The translations under genes and the position numbers were made by a program. This document shows, piece after piece, positions 17,645 through 27,225 of a DNA stretch of 64,000 bases. The DNA comes from Paraburkholderia flava. GTDB lineage: Bacteria > Pseudomonadota > Gammaproteobacteria > Burkholderiales > Burkholderiaceae. Location of the stretch: contig NZ_SMRO01000002.1 of NCBI RefSeq assembly GCF_004359985.1, positions 1,812,536 through 1,876,535 on the forward strand, written 5' to 3'. Every line of letters starts with the position of its first letter. Within the stretch, counting starts at the first letter, position 1. Under the pieces are notes generated by a model. That model was not told where the DNA came from. It ran no database searches and saw only the letters and a list, made by a program, of their open reading frames with translations.

Positions 17645-18802
17645 CTACAGGCCTCCGCGAGCTTCGGCCGCGGCTTCGGTTGCTGCTTTGGTTGCTTGAG
17701 ATGCAGTGGTTCGCGTGCGCGTGGCCGGTGCTCGCCGTTGCAGCAACTCCTGCGTGATGCGCACGTGCTGCTGCGCGAAGTGCTGCGTCGTGAGGTCGCG
17801 CGAGATCAATTGCATGGCTGCCGTCTGTGCCTGGCGCAGTGCTTCGGCGGGATGCTCGACGAGGCGGTCCGCCGCAGCGCGCAATACGGCTGCGTCGAAC
17901 GGCGGCACGTACATGGCGGCTTGCGGCGAGAAGTAATCGTCGAGTGCGCCGACCTGCGTGACGATCATCGGCTTGCCGAGCGCGGCCGCTTCGAGCATCA
18001 CGGTGATACCGGATGCATGCGTGTTCGGCCGCAGCGGCACGACGACGACGTCGGCCCAGTCGTACAGTTCGTGCTGTTTGCGCAGACCCGATGCGGGCGC
18101 GATCTCGACATTCGACGCACGCAGCGACTTTGGAATGCGACGGCGAGTCGCGAGGCGCACGGCGTAGCGCGGATCGTTACCGAACGCGCCGATCAATGTC
18201 TCCCAGTCGCGATCTCGATCGTTGCCGATCGCCGCGATGCGCAGCGGCGTGTGCGGCTTCCATTCGGCCGGCGTTTGTACCGGGAAGTCCTGTGTGTTGA
18301 GGCCGTAGTACACATGCGTCGCCTCGCGATCGAAATACGTGCGGCACAGTTCCGCGTTTTCGCTGGCAAGCGTCGTCAGCACATCCGCGCGCGCGATCAA
18401 CTTGCGATACAGCCAGCGCCGCAGCATGCCGTAGTTCGGCCACTTGTCGAGCAGCCACACGCTTTGCGCGAGCAACAGCGGCGGCGCCTTGCGGCGCCCC
18501 GCCAGCAGCAGCACCAGCGCAACCGACAGATGCTCCTGCTCGGTATGCGTCCAGATCACGTCGGAACGCAGGATCTCCGCGCGGTTGCGCAGCGTGTGGA
18601 TCAGATCGAAGCCAAGCGTCGCCTTCAATGCACGGCGCAGCAGCCGCATCGGCGCGCGCTCGCGTGTGTCCTGCGAATAGGTCAACGCGAAGTCATCGGA
18701 CTCCGCATGGTGATAGCCGTACAGGCAGCCGATGTTCTCGCCTTTTCGGTAGTAGCGCGGATCGGCGCCGTAAAACAGGTGAACGTGAATGTTCGTCGTC
18801 AT
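17645..18802 (-). CDS. bceH: Glycosyltransferase, GT4-like (BceH-like)
   Basis: A 385-residue GT-B type glycosyltransferase. The N-terminus (NIHVHLFYGADPRYYRKGEN) is less typical of GT4, but the C-terminal half has the donor-binding layout: LRIAAIGNDRDRDWETLIGA, then ADVVVVPLRPNTHASGITVM and LEAAALGKPMIVTQVGA. The C-terminal tail (about residues 360-385) is a low-complexity run of Ala, Thr and Glu. I chose the ATG at 18802, with GGAG seven bases upstream; the frame is open for 17 more codons without a ribosome site. The gene follows bceG by about 75 bases. Likely role: one transfer step in repeat-unit assembly on the cytoplasmic membrane face; the sugar is unknown. Confidence 0.87.
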   Translation of the reverse strand: MTTNIHVHLFYGADPRYYRKGENIGCLYGYHHAESDDFALTYSQDTRERAPMRLLRRALKATLGFDLIHTLRNRAEILRSDVIWTHTEQEHLSVALVLLLAGRRKAPPLLLAQSVWLLDKWPNYGMLRRWLYRKLIARADVLTTLASENAELCRTYFDREATHVYYGLNTQDFPVQTPAEWKPHTPLRIAAIGNDRDRDWETLIGAFGNDPRYAVRLATRRRIPKSLRASNVEIAPASGLRKQHELYDWADVVVVPLRPNTHASGITVMLEAAALGKPMIVTQVGALDDYFSPQAAMYVPPFDAAVLRAAADRLVEHPAEALRQAQTAAMQLISRDLTTQHFAQQHVRITQELLQRRAPATRTRTTASQATKAATEAAAEARGGL

Positions 18803-18877
18803 GCAGGGACTCCGGACCGTCGTTGCTGCGGTGAATGGCTGCGATTGGTGCACATCGATGCGGCGATCACGTCGACA

Positions 18878-19807
18878 TCACGTCGACGACAGCGCGCGCC
18901 GCGCTTCATGCGCACCGCCGCGCACCGCACGCCAGCGCGACCATTGCGTGCGGCCACGTTTCGACGTCAGCGCGAGCAGCGCATGCGCGAACCCCGGATA
19001 GACCCGCGTGCCGACCAGCGCATACCACCACCACGCGGTCTCGCGACGCATCGGCGGCAACTGGTCGCGCAGGATCAGATGCAGGTTGTACGCGGCGTTA
19101 CGCACGGCCGCGAGCGTCTGCGCATCGCGGCGGTCGTCGTCGAAGCGTTCGGCCGGATAGTGGTCGACGGCGACGCGCGGGTCGTAGACGAGCTTCCAGC
19201 CCGCATTCCTCACGCTCAGGCTGAACGCCATGTCGTTGTGCACCTGGGCACCCGCGCCGCGCAGCCGCGAATCGAAACGGATCGCGCCGATCGCCGCGCG
19301 CCGGTAGCTCATGTTGGCGCCCTTCAGCAGATCGACTTCGCGTGCTTCGCCGACACCCAGATGATGATTGCCGATGATCTTGCCCGACGGCGTCAGCTTG
19401 CCGACCAGCGCGCGCGAGCCGTCGAGAATCGTGCCTTTTTCATGCACCCAGTCGCGGCCGCCGAGCGCGCCGAGACGCGGGTCGAACGCGAACGCGGCGG
19501 CGATCCGTTGCAGCCAGTCGGGATGCGGAGCGGCGTCGTCGTCGGTGATCGAGATCACGTCGCCGGTCGCGGCGTCGAGTCCGCAATTCAGCGCGGCGAC
19601 CTGGCCCGGCTGCGTGACCGATGCGATGCGCAACGGCAGCGTGCCGGTCACCGACGCATCGCGGAGGCACGCATGTGTCGCGTCGTCGTCGGGTCGCGCG
19701 ACCACGACGACTTCGTCGGGCGCGCGCAGTTGCCGTTGCAACGCCGCGAGGCAGCGCGCGAGATCCGCGGGGCGGCGGAAGGTCGGAACCAGAACCGTCA
19801 CTTTCAT
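18878..19807 (-). CDS. bceG: GT2 family glycosyltransferase (BceG-like)
   Basis: A 309-residue GT-A, family-2 inverting glycosyltransferase. It opens with MKVTVLVPTFRRPADLARCL and has the nucleotide-sugar/metal motif ITDDDAAPHPDWLQRI near residue 93, followed by an acceptor region containing LLKGANMSYRR. This is the only GT2-type enzyme in the locus; the others are GT4-like. The ATG at 19807 is selected because it has GGAG at good spacing and starts the GT2 fold directly. A GTG/ATG pair at 19843/19840 overlapping the bceF stop would add 11-12 residues. It is coexpressed with bceF through close spacing. Substrate not deducible from sequence. Confidence 0.88.
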   Translation of the reverse strand: MKVTVLVPTFRRPADLARCLAALQRQLRAPDEVVVVARPDDDATHACLRDASVTGTLPLRIASVTQPGQVAALNCGLDAATGDVISITDDDAAPHPDWLQRIAAAFAFDPRLGALGGRDWVHEKGTILDGSRALVGKLTPSGKIIGNHHLGVGEAREVDLLKGANMSYRRAAIGAIRFDSRLRGAGAQVHNDMAFSLSVRNAGWKLVYDPRVAVDHYPAERFDDDRRDAQTLAAVRNAAYNLHLILRDQLPPMRRETAWWWYALVGTRVYPGFAHALLALTSKRGRTQWSRWRAVRGGAHEARRALSST

Positions 19808-19839
19808 CGGATGTTCTCCAGTAGCAGAAGCGTTGCGCA

Positions 19840-22062
19840 TCACGTGCTCAGGTACTCCTGTACTGCTGCGTAGCTGCGGTCGTAGCCGCCGCGCGCACGC
19901 GCCGGCATCGCGTTGAAGATGCCGCCCTGCACGTGCACGCCGGCCACCTTCAGACGCTTCAGCGCATCGCCGATCTCGCCTTCGCTATGCATGCCCGAGC
20001 GCATTACGAAGAACGTCGAGCCTGCGTAGCCGCCGATGATCGACGCATCGGTCACCGCGAGCACCGGCGGCGTATCGATCAGCACGACGTCGTAGCGCTT
20101 CGCGAGCCCTTCGAGGTACTGCGGTAGACGCGGCGACATCAGCAGCTCGGACGGATTCGGCGGACGCCGTCCGCACGAAATGAAGTTCAGGCCGTCGACG
20201 TCGGTCGGACGAATGGCCTCTTCAAGCGAGATCTGTCCGGACAGCAGTTCCGACAAGCCGTTTTCCTGCGGCCCGCCGATATGCCGTTCGAGCGCGCCGC
20301 GCCGCATGTCGCCGTCGATCATCAGCATGCGTTTGCCCGAATGCGCGAGCAGCACGCCGAGATTCACCGTGAGGAAGCTCTTGCCGACGCCAGGCATCGG
20401 GCCGGTCAGCACGATCACGCGATTGCGCGCATCGAGCAGCGTGAACTGGATCGACGTGCGCAGGCTGCGCAGACTTTCGATGCAGACGTCCTTCGGCCGC
20501 GCGGTGGCCAGCACCGCGCGCTGACGATCGCCGCCGCGTTCGACCGCCTGTTCGAGCACCGCCTGCTGCGCACTCATCGGCACGAGGCCGTACACCGGCA
20601 GATGGAACGTGCGTTCGATGTGCTCCGGATCGTCGATGCCCTTGAACATGTTCCGGCGCAGGAACACGAAGCCCGTGCCGACGATCAACCCGAGAATCGC
20701 CGCCGCCGACACGATCAGCGTCTTCTTCGGCTTGATCGGCGCGCCCGGACGCAGCGCTGCGTCGACGATGTGCACGTTGCCGCCGGTCCCGGCCTTCTGC
20801 ACCGACAGTTCCTGCACGCGGTTCAGCAGCAGCACGTAGATGTCTTCGGCGACCTTCGCGTCGCGTTGCAGCTGCACGGCCTTCACTTCGGTTGCCGGCA
20901 GATCGCGGAAACGGTCGCTGTATTTCGTGCGCTGCGCCTCGAGTTCGGCGAGCTGTTCGCGTGCGGCCTTCAGCATCGGATGGTCTTCGCCGTAGCGCTG
21001 CTGCAGCGAGGCGATCTGCAAACGAGTCGCGGAAATCTGCTGTTCGTACTGGACGCTGCCTTCGAGGTAGACCTTCGCTTCGTCGCTCGCGTTGATCGAA
21101 CCGGACTTGCTTTGATACGCGGTCAGCGCGGCCTCCGCGCGTTCGAGATCGCTCTTCAGGCGCGGCTCTTCGCTTTGCAGGAAGTCGAGCATCTTGCTCG
21201 CGTCGGCCTGCTTCGTCGCGACGTGTTCGCGCAGGTACGACTGCGCGAGCGCGTTCGCGATCATCGCGGCGCGCGCCGGGTCGCCGTTTTCCAGCGAGAT
21301 CTGGATCACGCCGGTTGACTTGCCCTGCTCCGTCACCTGGATCGCGGACTGAAACGCGGTGATCGCATCGAGATCGTTCGCGCGCATCACGTTGAACTGC
21401 GTGCCCGGCCGCGCGACCAGCTTGTTCACGAGGATCGACACGCCACCGCCTTGCGCGGGCTGGCCGACTTCGCCGGTCAGCAGCTCGGTGCCGTTCGGTG
21501 CCTGCAACCGGTAGCGATCGTTGCCGAGCGCGGTCATCGTCATCTTCTGGCCTTCGAGTGCCGGTGCGACTTCGACCGAATCGACGTCGGCGACTTCGCC
21601 GCCCCACGCATACGAGCCGAGGCCGAACCACGGACGCGCCGGTTCCCCCGGTTTCGCGAGACGCGCGGCGAGGCTGCCGAGCAGCGGCAGCGTTTTCGGC
21701 GACACCGAGAAGTTCAGCTTGCACTGCTGAACCACTGGAGCGACGACGCCGCGACTCTTGATGATTTCGATTTCCGCGTCGGTCGGCAGCGACGTCGAGC
21801 CGCTGGTGATCGCCGCGCCCGTCTGCGTCTGCGTGAGCGCCTGCGACGTGCTGTCGGACTGCTCGACGCGCACATGCGCGTCGGCGGAATAGACCGGCTT
21901 CGCGATGTAGCAGTAGAAGACGGCCATCGCGACGATCGCCGCTGCGATCGCGATCAACCACCAGATGTCGTCGATGATGACCTGCAGCAGCTGACCGAGG
22001 ACGACGTCTTCCTCTTCGGTCTTCGCCATCAGGTTGAGATGCGGATTTGCCTGGTTGCTCAT
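19840..22062 (-). CDS. bceF: BY-kinase and chain-length regulator (BceF/Wzc-like)
   Basis: A 740-residue bacterial tyrosine autokinase that controls polymerisation and export with the outer-membrane channel BceE. The N-terminal half is a Wzz domain: a first transmembrane helix near residue 35 (IIDDIWWLIAIAAAIVAMAV), a long periplasmic coiled-coil-rich part, then PGAPIKPKKTLIVSAAAILG as the second helix near residue 440. The C-terminal cytoplasmic kinase has Walker A GPMPGVGKS near residue 555, Walker A' MLMIDGDMRRG and Walker B DVVLIDTPPVL. The tail has three clustered tyrosines (GYDRSYAAVQEYLST) that serve as autophosphorylation sites. The phosphatase BceD, two genes upstream, is the expected antagonist. 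The ATG at 22062 has a GGGA element upstream; an upstream in-frame start at 22089 is less likely. Confidence 0.94.
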   Translation of the reverse strand: MSNQANPHLNLMAKTEEEDVVLGQLLQVIIDDIWWLIAIAAAIVAMAVFYCYIAKPVYSADAHVRVEQSDSTSQALTQTQTGAAITSGSTSLPTDAEIEIIKSRGVVAPVVQQCKLNFSVSPKTLPLLGSLAARLAKPGEPARPWFGLGSYAWGGEVADVDSVEVAPALEGQKMTMTALGNDRYRLQAPNGTELLTGEVGQPAQGGGVSILVNKLVARPGTQFNVMRANDLDAITAFQSAIQVTEQGKSTGVIQISLENGDPARAAMIANALAQSYLREHVATKQADASKMLDFLQSEEPRLKSDLERAEAALTAYQSKSGSINASDEAKVYLEGSVQYEQQISATRLQIASLQQRYGEDHPMLKAAREQLAELEAQRTKYSDRFRDLPATEVKAVQLQRDAKVAEDIYVLLLNRVQELSVQKAGTGGNVHIVDAALRPGAPIKPKKTLIVSAAAILGLIVGTGFVFLRRNMFKGIDDPEHIERTFHLPVYGLVPMSAQQAVLEQAVERGGDRQRAVLATARPKDVCIESLRSLRTSIQFTLLDARNRVIVLTGPMPGVGKSFLTVNLGVLLAHSGKRMLMIDGDMRRGALERHIGGPQENGLSELLSGQISLEEAIRPTDVDGLNFISCGRRPPNPSELLMSPRLPQYLEGLAKRYDVVLIDTPPVLAVTDASIIGGYAGSTFFVMRSGMHSEGEIGDALKRLKVAGVHVQGGIFNAMPARARGGYDRSYAAVQEYLST

Positions 22063-22134
22063 GATTCGGTCCCGTGTGGGTCGCCGCACGCGCGAGGCAC
22101 CGGGCGGTGCTCGCGCTGTGCGGCGGTTCAGGGT

Positions 22135-23325
22135 CTAGCGGGTCAGCTGCTTCACGTAGAACATGGTTTCGATCGTCGGCAGCACCTGCTGCAGCACGCG
22201 GTTGAACGTCGCCGACGCTGCGGTGCCGACGTACACGACGTCGAGCGGATGCAGCTGGAACTGCGTGGACAGCATGATCGAGTCGGGCTGCGTCATGTCG
22301 AGCCGGAAGACTTCGGGCTGCGTCGGCTTGTCCTTCATGCCGCGCATCACGTAGATCTGCCGCGGGTTCGCATCGGTGTCGAGAATGCCGCCGGCCTGCG
22401 AGAGCGCATCGGCGATCGTCAGACGCCCCTTCAGCATGTTCAGCGGCATCGGGTTCTTCACTTCGCCGAGCACGAACACGCGACTATCGGTGCGGTCCGG
22501 CACGTTGATGATGTCGCCGCCCTGGAGCATCACGTTCTGCGACGTGTCGCCGCGATCGAGCAGCCGGTTCGCGTCGAGCACATACAGCTGGTTATTACGC
22601 GTGAGGCGTACGCGTTGCAGATCGGCATCGCTGGTCGTGCCGCCCGAGCGCGTGATCGCGTCGACGAGCGAGATCGGCACATCGCTGATCGCGAGCGGCC
22701 CGGGCGTCTTCACTTCGCCGGTGACCTGCACTTTCTGGCCGCGATACGACAGCACGCGCACGTCGACCTGCGGGTTCTTGATGTACGGCGCGAGGCCCGC
22801 GGCGAGTTGATCGCGCAGTTCGCCGACGGTCTTGCCCGCCGCGTGAATGCGCCCGACGAACGGGAAATAGATCGTGCCGTCGGCCGCGACGGTCTGCCCG
22901 AACGGGTCGGCCTGGCCCGGCAGCGCGGTCGTGTACGGCTGCTGCATCACGCCGGCAACCGACTGCGTCGTGTTGCCGCCGGCGGACAGCGACGTGCCGT
23001 TCGGTGTCGTCAGTTCGGGGTGATCCCAGACGGTCACACCGAGAATGTCCTGCGGCGAAAGCCGGTACACGTAGTGCTCCGGATCCGCGAAACGCGACTT
23101 CGGCAGCAGTTGCGGCGCGGCGGCGGCCTGCGCTTCCGAGAGCACGAGGTTCGCGTCGATCAGTTTCACCGGATAGGTTTCGGCCGGTGTCTGGCTTGGC
23201 TCTTCCTTCAGCCGCGATGTGTCGAGGTAATTGCCGGGCGCGGTCGCGCAGGCCGACAGCAACGTCGTCAGCAGTGCAAGCAGCGTCGGCAGTGTTGCCA
23301 GAGAGGGGAACGAGAGTTTGCGCAT
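22135..23325 (-). CDS. bceE: Outer-membrane polysaccharide export lipoprotein (BceE/Wza-like)
   Basis: A 396-residue lipoprotein of the Wza/OMA family that forms the export channel through the outer membrane. The signal peptide ends in the lipobox LLSAC with the acylated Cys at residue 26. The Poly_export domain starts near residue 95 (YVYRLSPQDILGVTVWDHPE) and two SLBB-type domains follow (GQKVQVTGEVKTPGPLAISD and SRVFVLGEVKNPMPLNM). The start is placed at the ATG that overlaps the bceD stop (TAATG); an ATG two codons earlier (23331) is also possible, and no strong ribosome site separates them. It acts with BceF, encoded directly downstream, in a Wza-Wzc style complex. Confidence 0.93.
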   Translation of the reverse strand: MRKLSFPSLATLPTLLALLTTLLSACATAPGNYLDTSRLKEEPSQTPAETYPVKLIDANLVLSEAQAAAAPQLLPKSRFADPEHYVYRLSPQDILGVTVWDHPELTTPNGTSLSAGGNTTQSVAGVMQQPYTTALPGQADPFGQTVAADGTIYFPFVGRIHAAGKTVGELRDQLAAGLAPYIKNPQVDVRVLSYRGQKVQVTGEVKTPGPLAISDVPISLVDAITRSGGTTSDADLQRVRLTRNNQLYVLDANRLLDRGDTSQNVMLQGGDIINVPDRTDSRVFVLGEVKNPMPLNMLKGRLTIADALSQAGGILDTDANPRQIYVMRGMKDKPTQPEVFRLDMTQPDSIMLSTQFQLHPLDVVYVGTAASATFNRVLQQVLPTIETMFYVKQLTR

Positions 23326-23768
23326 TAGCATATTTTTTTCAGCCATCCCATGACCAGACGTTCGATGAATACGAGGCTTTCGCGGTAGTCCGATTCGGTG
23401 CGGCCGTGCGGATCGGCGACGTCGGAGTCTTCCCATTTGCCGAGCGTGTGGACCTTGCCGCGCGCGGTCGGGTCGAGCGCTTCGACGTCCCTCACCTGAC
23501 GCCGCTCGGTCACGAGTACGAGATCGGCGTCGCGAATGAGCCGGCGCGTGAGGCGCCGTGCTCGATGAAATCCAGCGGTGATGCCGCGCTCGGCCAGCAG
23601 GCGCAGCATCACCGGGTCGATGCTGTCGCCGTCGAGCGCGCGCAGCCCCGCCGACCGGAACGCGATCGGCGCATCGTTGCTGTCACGCTGGCGGGCGTTG
23701 AACAGCGCCTCCGCGGCGGGCGAGCGGCACACGTTCGCATGGCAGACGATCAGGACATTGGCAAACAT
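23325..23768 (-). CDS. bceD: Low-molecular-weight protein tyrosine phosphatase (BceD-like)
   Basis: A 147-residue cytoplasmic phosphatase predicted to remove phosphate from the C-terminal tyrosines of BceF and so allow cycles of polymer export. The active-site loop CHANVCRSP has the nucleophile Cys9 and Arg15 (C-x5-R-S), and the conserved general-acid loop is in DVADPHG near residue 115. The length is typical of the family. The ATG has AGGAG six bases upstream. The end of the gene overlaps bceE by one base, giving a TAATG junction. Confidence 0.95.
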   Translation of the reverse strand: MFANVLIVCHANVCRSPAAEALFNARQRDSNDAPIAFRSAGLRALDGDSIDPVMLRLLAERGITAGFHRARRLTRRLIRDADLVLVTERRQVRDVEALDPTARGKVHTLGKWEDSDVADPHGRTESDYRESLVFIERLVMGWLKKIC

Positions 23769-23789
23769 CGGCGACTCCTTTGCGGCGCG

Positions 23790-25217
23790 TTATAGCGCAA
23801 CCGTGGTGTGCGCGGCCGGCGCTTCATGCACGGCCTGACGCGAAGAACCCGTCGACGTCGGCCGACGACCGATCGCGTGATACTCGATGCCGAGTTCGGC
23901 GAGCGCATCCGGTTCGTACAGGTTGCGGCCGTCGAAGATCAGCGCGGTCTTCAGATGACGCTTCAGCGCGTCGAAATCGGGGCTCTTGAACACCTTCCAT
24001 TCGGTGAGGATCACGAGCGCGTCGGCACCGTCCGCGACTTCCATCTCTTCGTTCGCGAACGTGAGGCGTGCGTGCTGCTGCGGCACGTGCTGCAGATCGA
24101 GCGCGAATACACGCTTCGCTTCGTCGATCGCGACCGGGTCGTATGCCTTGACGGTCGCGCCGCGTGCGAGCAGCGCGGCGATCAGCGGACGGCTCGGGGC
24201 TTCGCGCATGTCGTCGGTGTTCGGCTTGAATGCGAGGCCCCAGACGCCGAACGTGCGGCCCGTCAGGTCGTCGCCGAGCCGCTCGACGATCTTGTGCGCG
24301 AGGATTTTCTTCTGCGTTTCGTTGACGGCCTCGACGGCCTGCAGGATGCGCAGGCCCGCGTCGTATTCGTCGGCGGTGCGGATCAGCGCCTGCACGTCCT
24401 TCGGAAAACACGAGCCGCCGTAGCCGCAACCCGCGTACAGGAAGTCGTAGCCGATGCGCGGATCTGAACCGATGCCGCGACGTACCGCTTCGATGTCGGC
24501 GCCGACGCGGTCGGCGAGATTCGCGAGTTCGTTCATGAACGAGATGCGCGTCGCGAGCATTGCGTTGGCCGCGTACTTCGTGAATTCGGCGGAATGCACG
24601 TCCATGTACAGCGTGCGTTCGCGATTGCGGTTGAACGGTGCATACACGCGCTTCATCAGTTCGCGGGCTTTTTCGCCGGGCATGTCGTCGTCGCAGCCGA
24701 GCACGATGCGGTCCGGGCGCGTGAAGTCTTCGACGGCCGCGCCTTCCTTCAGGAACTCGGGATTCGACACGACCGAGAACAGATGCTGTTCGCCGCGCGC
24801 GGCGAGTTCTTCGGCGATCGCTTCGCGCACGCGCAGTGCGGTGCCGACCGGTACCGTCGATTTATCGACGATCACCTTGAAGCCGTTCATGTGCCGGCCG
24901 ATGTTGCGCGCGGCCGCGAGCACGTATTGCAGATCGGCGGAACCGTCTTCGTCGGACGGCGTGCCGACCGCGATGAATTGCACGTCGCCGTGCGCGACGG
25001 CCGCTTCCACGTCGGTCGAAAACTTGAGCCGGCCGGCCTTGCGATTGCGCGCGATGATCTCCTGCAAGCCAGGCTCGTGAATCGGTACGCCGCCGTTGTT
25101 CAGCACGTCGATCTTGCGTTCGTCGACGTCGAGGCAGAACACATCGTTGCCGATGTCCGCCAGGCAGGCGCCCGTCACAAGTCCTACGTAGCCGCTACCG
25201 ATGATCGTCAGATTCAT
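23790..25217 (-). CDS. bceC: UDP-glucose 6-dehydrogenase (BceC-like)
   Basis: A 475-residue cytoplasmic enzyme that oxidises UDP-glucose twice to UDP-glucuronate, the donor of the acidic sugar of the polymer. The NAD motif is [20 protein letters not shown] at the N-terminus. The catalytic Cys lies in [12 protein letters not shown] near residue 270, and the central-domain helix [18 protein letters not shown] is present. The C-terminal UDP-binding domain ends by residue 455, followed by a short Thr/Ala tail. GAGG is spaced eight bases before the ATG. It uses the product of galU at the other end of the locus. Confidence 0.95.
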   Translation of the reverse strand: MNLTIIGSGYVGLVTGACLADIGNDVFCLDVDERKIDVLNNGGVPIHEPGLQEIIARNRKAGRLKFSTDVEAAVAHGDVQFIAVGTPSDEDGSADLQYVLAAARNIGRHMNGFKVIVDKSTVPVGTALRVREAIAEELAARGEQHLFSVVSNPEFLKEGAAVEDFTRPDRIVLGCDDDMPGEKARELMKRVYAPFNRNRERTLYMDVHSAEFTKYAANAMLATRISFMNELANLADRVGADIEAVRRGIGSDPRIGYDFLYAGCGYGGSCFPKDVQALIRTADEYDAGLRILQAVEAVNETQKKILAHKIVERLGDDLTGRTFGVWGLAFKPNTDDMREAPSRPLIAALLARGATVKAYDPVAIDEAKRVFALDLQHVPQQHARLTFANEEMEVADGADALVILTEWKVFKSPDFDALKRHLKTALIFDGRNLYEPDALAELGIEYHAIGRRPTSTGSSRQAVHEAPAAHTTVAL

Positions 25218-25315
25218 GAATTACACCTCGGAGATTGAACGTGTTCAAAGCTAAAAATGCGGATGCGCGATGTGCGGAACATCGCGCAGCGTGACCGGTG
25301 CTGCTCATCAGCAGC

Positions 25316-26713
25316 TCAATACGCGTTGCGGCCGGCGAATCCTTTCCACAGCGTCAGCACGACGATCTTGATGTCGAGCCAGAAGGTCCAGTGCTGCATG
25401 TAGTACAGATCGAGCTTCACGCGGCCCATCATCTTTTCGATGCGATCGGTTTCGCCGCGATAGCCGTTGATCTGCGCCCAGCCGGTGATGCCCGGCTTGA
25501 TCCGGTAGCGATGCATGTAGCCCTTCACCAGATCCTTGTAGATGTCGTCGTGTTCGAGTGCATGGGGCCGTGGTCCAACCACCGACATCTCGCCCTTCAG
25601 CACGTTGATGAACTGCGGCAGTTCATCGAGGCTCGTGCGTCGCAGGAACGCACCGACCGGCGTGATGCGCGGATCGTGGCGCGTCGCCTGGGTCACCTTG
25701 CCTGCCGTCTCCGCATGAACCTTCATCGAGCGGAACTTGTAGATCTCGAACTGATGCCCGTCGATGCCCTTGCGCTTCTGCCGGAAAAACACCGGACCAC
25801 GCGACGTCGTCTTGACCAGCACCGCGATCACGAGCATCAGCGGCGCCAGTGCCGTCAACGCGCCGAGCGCGAACAGCCGGTCGAACACACGCTTCGGCAG
25901 CACCCGCAGATCGGTGATCGGCGACGCGGCGAGATTGATCGCGGGCACGCCGAGCAGATCGACCATCGGCTGACTGAACAGCGTCAGGCTGCGCACATCC
26001 GGGATGAAGCGGATGTTCACGAAGTCGTTGCGCAGTTCCATCACGAAGCGGTGAATCGTGCGCTCCTTCGAAATCGGCAACGCGAGCCACAATTCGCGGA
26101 TCGCCTGAGCCCTCACGAGCCGGATCATTTCCGCGTAGTCGCGTTCCACCGGCACGCCTTCGATCGATTCGGCCTCGTCCGGGTCTTCGTGATGGCTGCG
26201 CGGACTGTCTTCGTCGAACACCACCACGGGACTGAAACCCGCCTCCGGCCGGCTGCGGATCTGCTCGATCAGAAACTTCCCGTACGGCGCACCGCCGACG
26301 ATCGCCACCGCCTTCTGGTTGAAACCCTCGCGACGCAAACCCTTCAGCACCGAGTAGACGATCGCCTTCGTCGCGACCAGCAGCAGCACCGTCGCCAGCG
26401 CCCAGTAGCCGAGCCACAGCCGCGACAGCAGCTCTGAGCGGTGCAGGCTGAAGCTCATCAGGACACCGGTGCCCTCCACCATCACCCAGCCACCCGTCAC
26501 GCGCCACAGCAGGTCGTACAGCGGCTTGCCGCGCCACGACTGATAGATCCCCAGCGCCGGAAAGAACACGACCACCAGCAGGCAGTTGAACGCGAGCGTG
26601 ACGCTCTGCATGTCGTTCAGCCAGCTGAACTCGCCGTTGTGGATCGCCGCAGCAATCCATGCGCCCAGCGCCACCATCGCAATGTCGATGATTCTCGATA
26701 AAACGCTCAGCAT
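25316..26713 (-). CDS. bceB: Undecaprenyl-phosphate glucose-1-phosphate transferase (BceB-like)
   Basis: A 465-residue polyisoprenyl-phosphate hexose-1-phosphate transferase that starts the repeat unit by moving glucose-1-phosphate onto undecaprenyl phosphate. Four to five N-terminal helices (residues 5-130) precede a CoA-binding-like Rossmann region ([19 protein letters not shown]). The C-terminal catalytic domain starts at about residue 270 with [20 protein letters not shown] and carries [19 protein letters not shown] and [11 protein letters not shown], diagnostic of the family. The ATG at 26713 follows GAGGTG; the frame is open 44 more codons upstream without family sequence. It is the first gene of the bceB-to-K unit, about 200 bases downstream of a sigma-54-type promoter. 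Confidence 0.94.
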   Translation of the reverse strand: MLSVLSRIIDIAMVALGAWIAAAIHNGEFSWLNDMQSVTLAFNCLLVVVFFPALGIYQSWRGKPLYDLLWRVTGGWVMVEGTGVLMSFSLHRSELLSRLWLGYWALATVLLLVATKAIVYSVLKGLRREGFNQKAVAIVGGAPYGKFLIEQIRSRPEAGFSPVVVFDEDSPRSHHEDPDEAESIEGVPVERDYAEMIRLVRAQAIRELWLALPISKERTIHRFVMELRNDFVNIRFIPDVRSLTLFSQPMVDLLGVPAINLAASPITDLRVLPKRVFDRLFALGALTALAPLMLVIAVLVKTTSRGPVFFRQKRKGIDGHQFEIYKFRSMKVHAETAGKVTQATRHDPRITPVGAFLRRTSLDELPQFINVLKGEMSVVGPRPHALEHDDIYKDLVKGYMHRYRIKPGITGWAQINGYRGETDRIEKMMGRVKLDLYYMQHWTFWLDIKIVVLTLWKGFAGRNAY

Positions 26714-26920
26714 GTGCCGCACCTCAGTTCGCCATTCAAGTTCCGTCACCTGTTCGCGTCGTACGGGAATCGTTGTCCGAATGAGTGAATACCCTTGTAC
26801 AGGGTTAGATAAAGCGGCATTAAAATTCGCGCTGCAAGGCCGCAAAATATCTCAAAATGTATCGGCAATTCTTGCGCTATTTTTGTTGAATTTTGTTCGG
26901 CAAGATTTACCATTTCTGGG

Positions 26921-26936
26921 TGCAATCGGCGTGCCA
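26921..26936 (-). promoter_or_regulatory. Sigma-54 (RpoN) -24/-12 promoter for the bceB-K operon
   Basis: Read on the minus strand the site is TGGCACGCCGATTGCA, which matches the RpoN consensus TGGCACG-N4-TTGC(A/T) at every defined position. It faces bceB, with transcription expected to start near 26910 and leave a leader of about 200 bases. Cepacian genes in Burkholderia are known to need RpoN and a c-di-GMP-linked enhancer-binding protein (BerB), which agrees with this reading. Confidence 0.8.
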
Positions 26937-27136
26937 TATGGCCATTTCACGCATGTTGCATGTCGATCTGACGTATGAATTGGTATGAGCTGCAAGCGCT
27001 TCCGTCTCTGATGATGCGCCGCCGCAAATGTTGCAGAAAATTTCAGTGCTTGATTTAATTTTTAATTTTCGTGTTTTTCACAAAAGTTGAAATAAAAGCG
27101 TCGTACGTTTACTCGTCGTCGCTATTTGCTTATTCC

Positions 27137-27151
27137 ATTCATTCGATAAAA
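27137..27151 (-). promoter_or_regulatory. 15-mer shared with the bceS upstream region
   Basis: TTTTATCGAATGAAT on the minus strand here is identical to the plus-strand copy at 1514-1528. Both lie in AT-rich non-coding DNA upstream of polysaccharide genes (about 75 bases before bceA and 135 before bceS). A regulator site is possible; no protein is known to me for it. Confidence 0.35.
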
Positions 27152-27225
27152 ATTCCCCGATTTTTTATTGACTATTTACGACGTGATACAACTCGACGCA
27201 TTGACCCAGCCTCGAGGAGTACATC

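Larger units (their letters stand above)
26714..27225. other. Divergent control region between bceB and bceA
   Basis: A 512-base, AT-rich region unlike the surrounding coding DNA. It contains the sigma-54-type site on the minus strand at 26921-26936 and the 15-mer ATTCATTCGATAAAA at 27137-27151 shared with the bceS upstream region. A palindromic AAGCGCTT lies at 26994-27001. No gene is seen. The bceA side has no clear GG-N10-GC element, so bceA may use another sigma factor. Confidence 0.6.
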
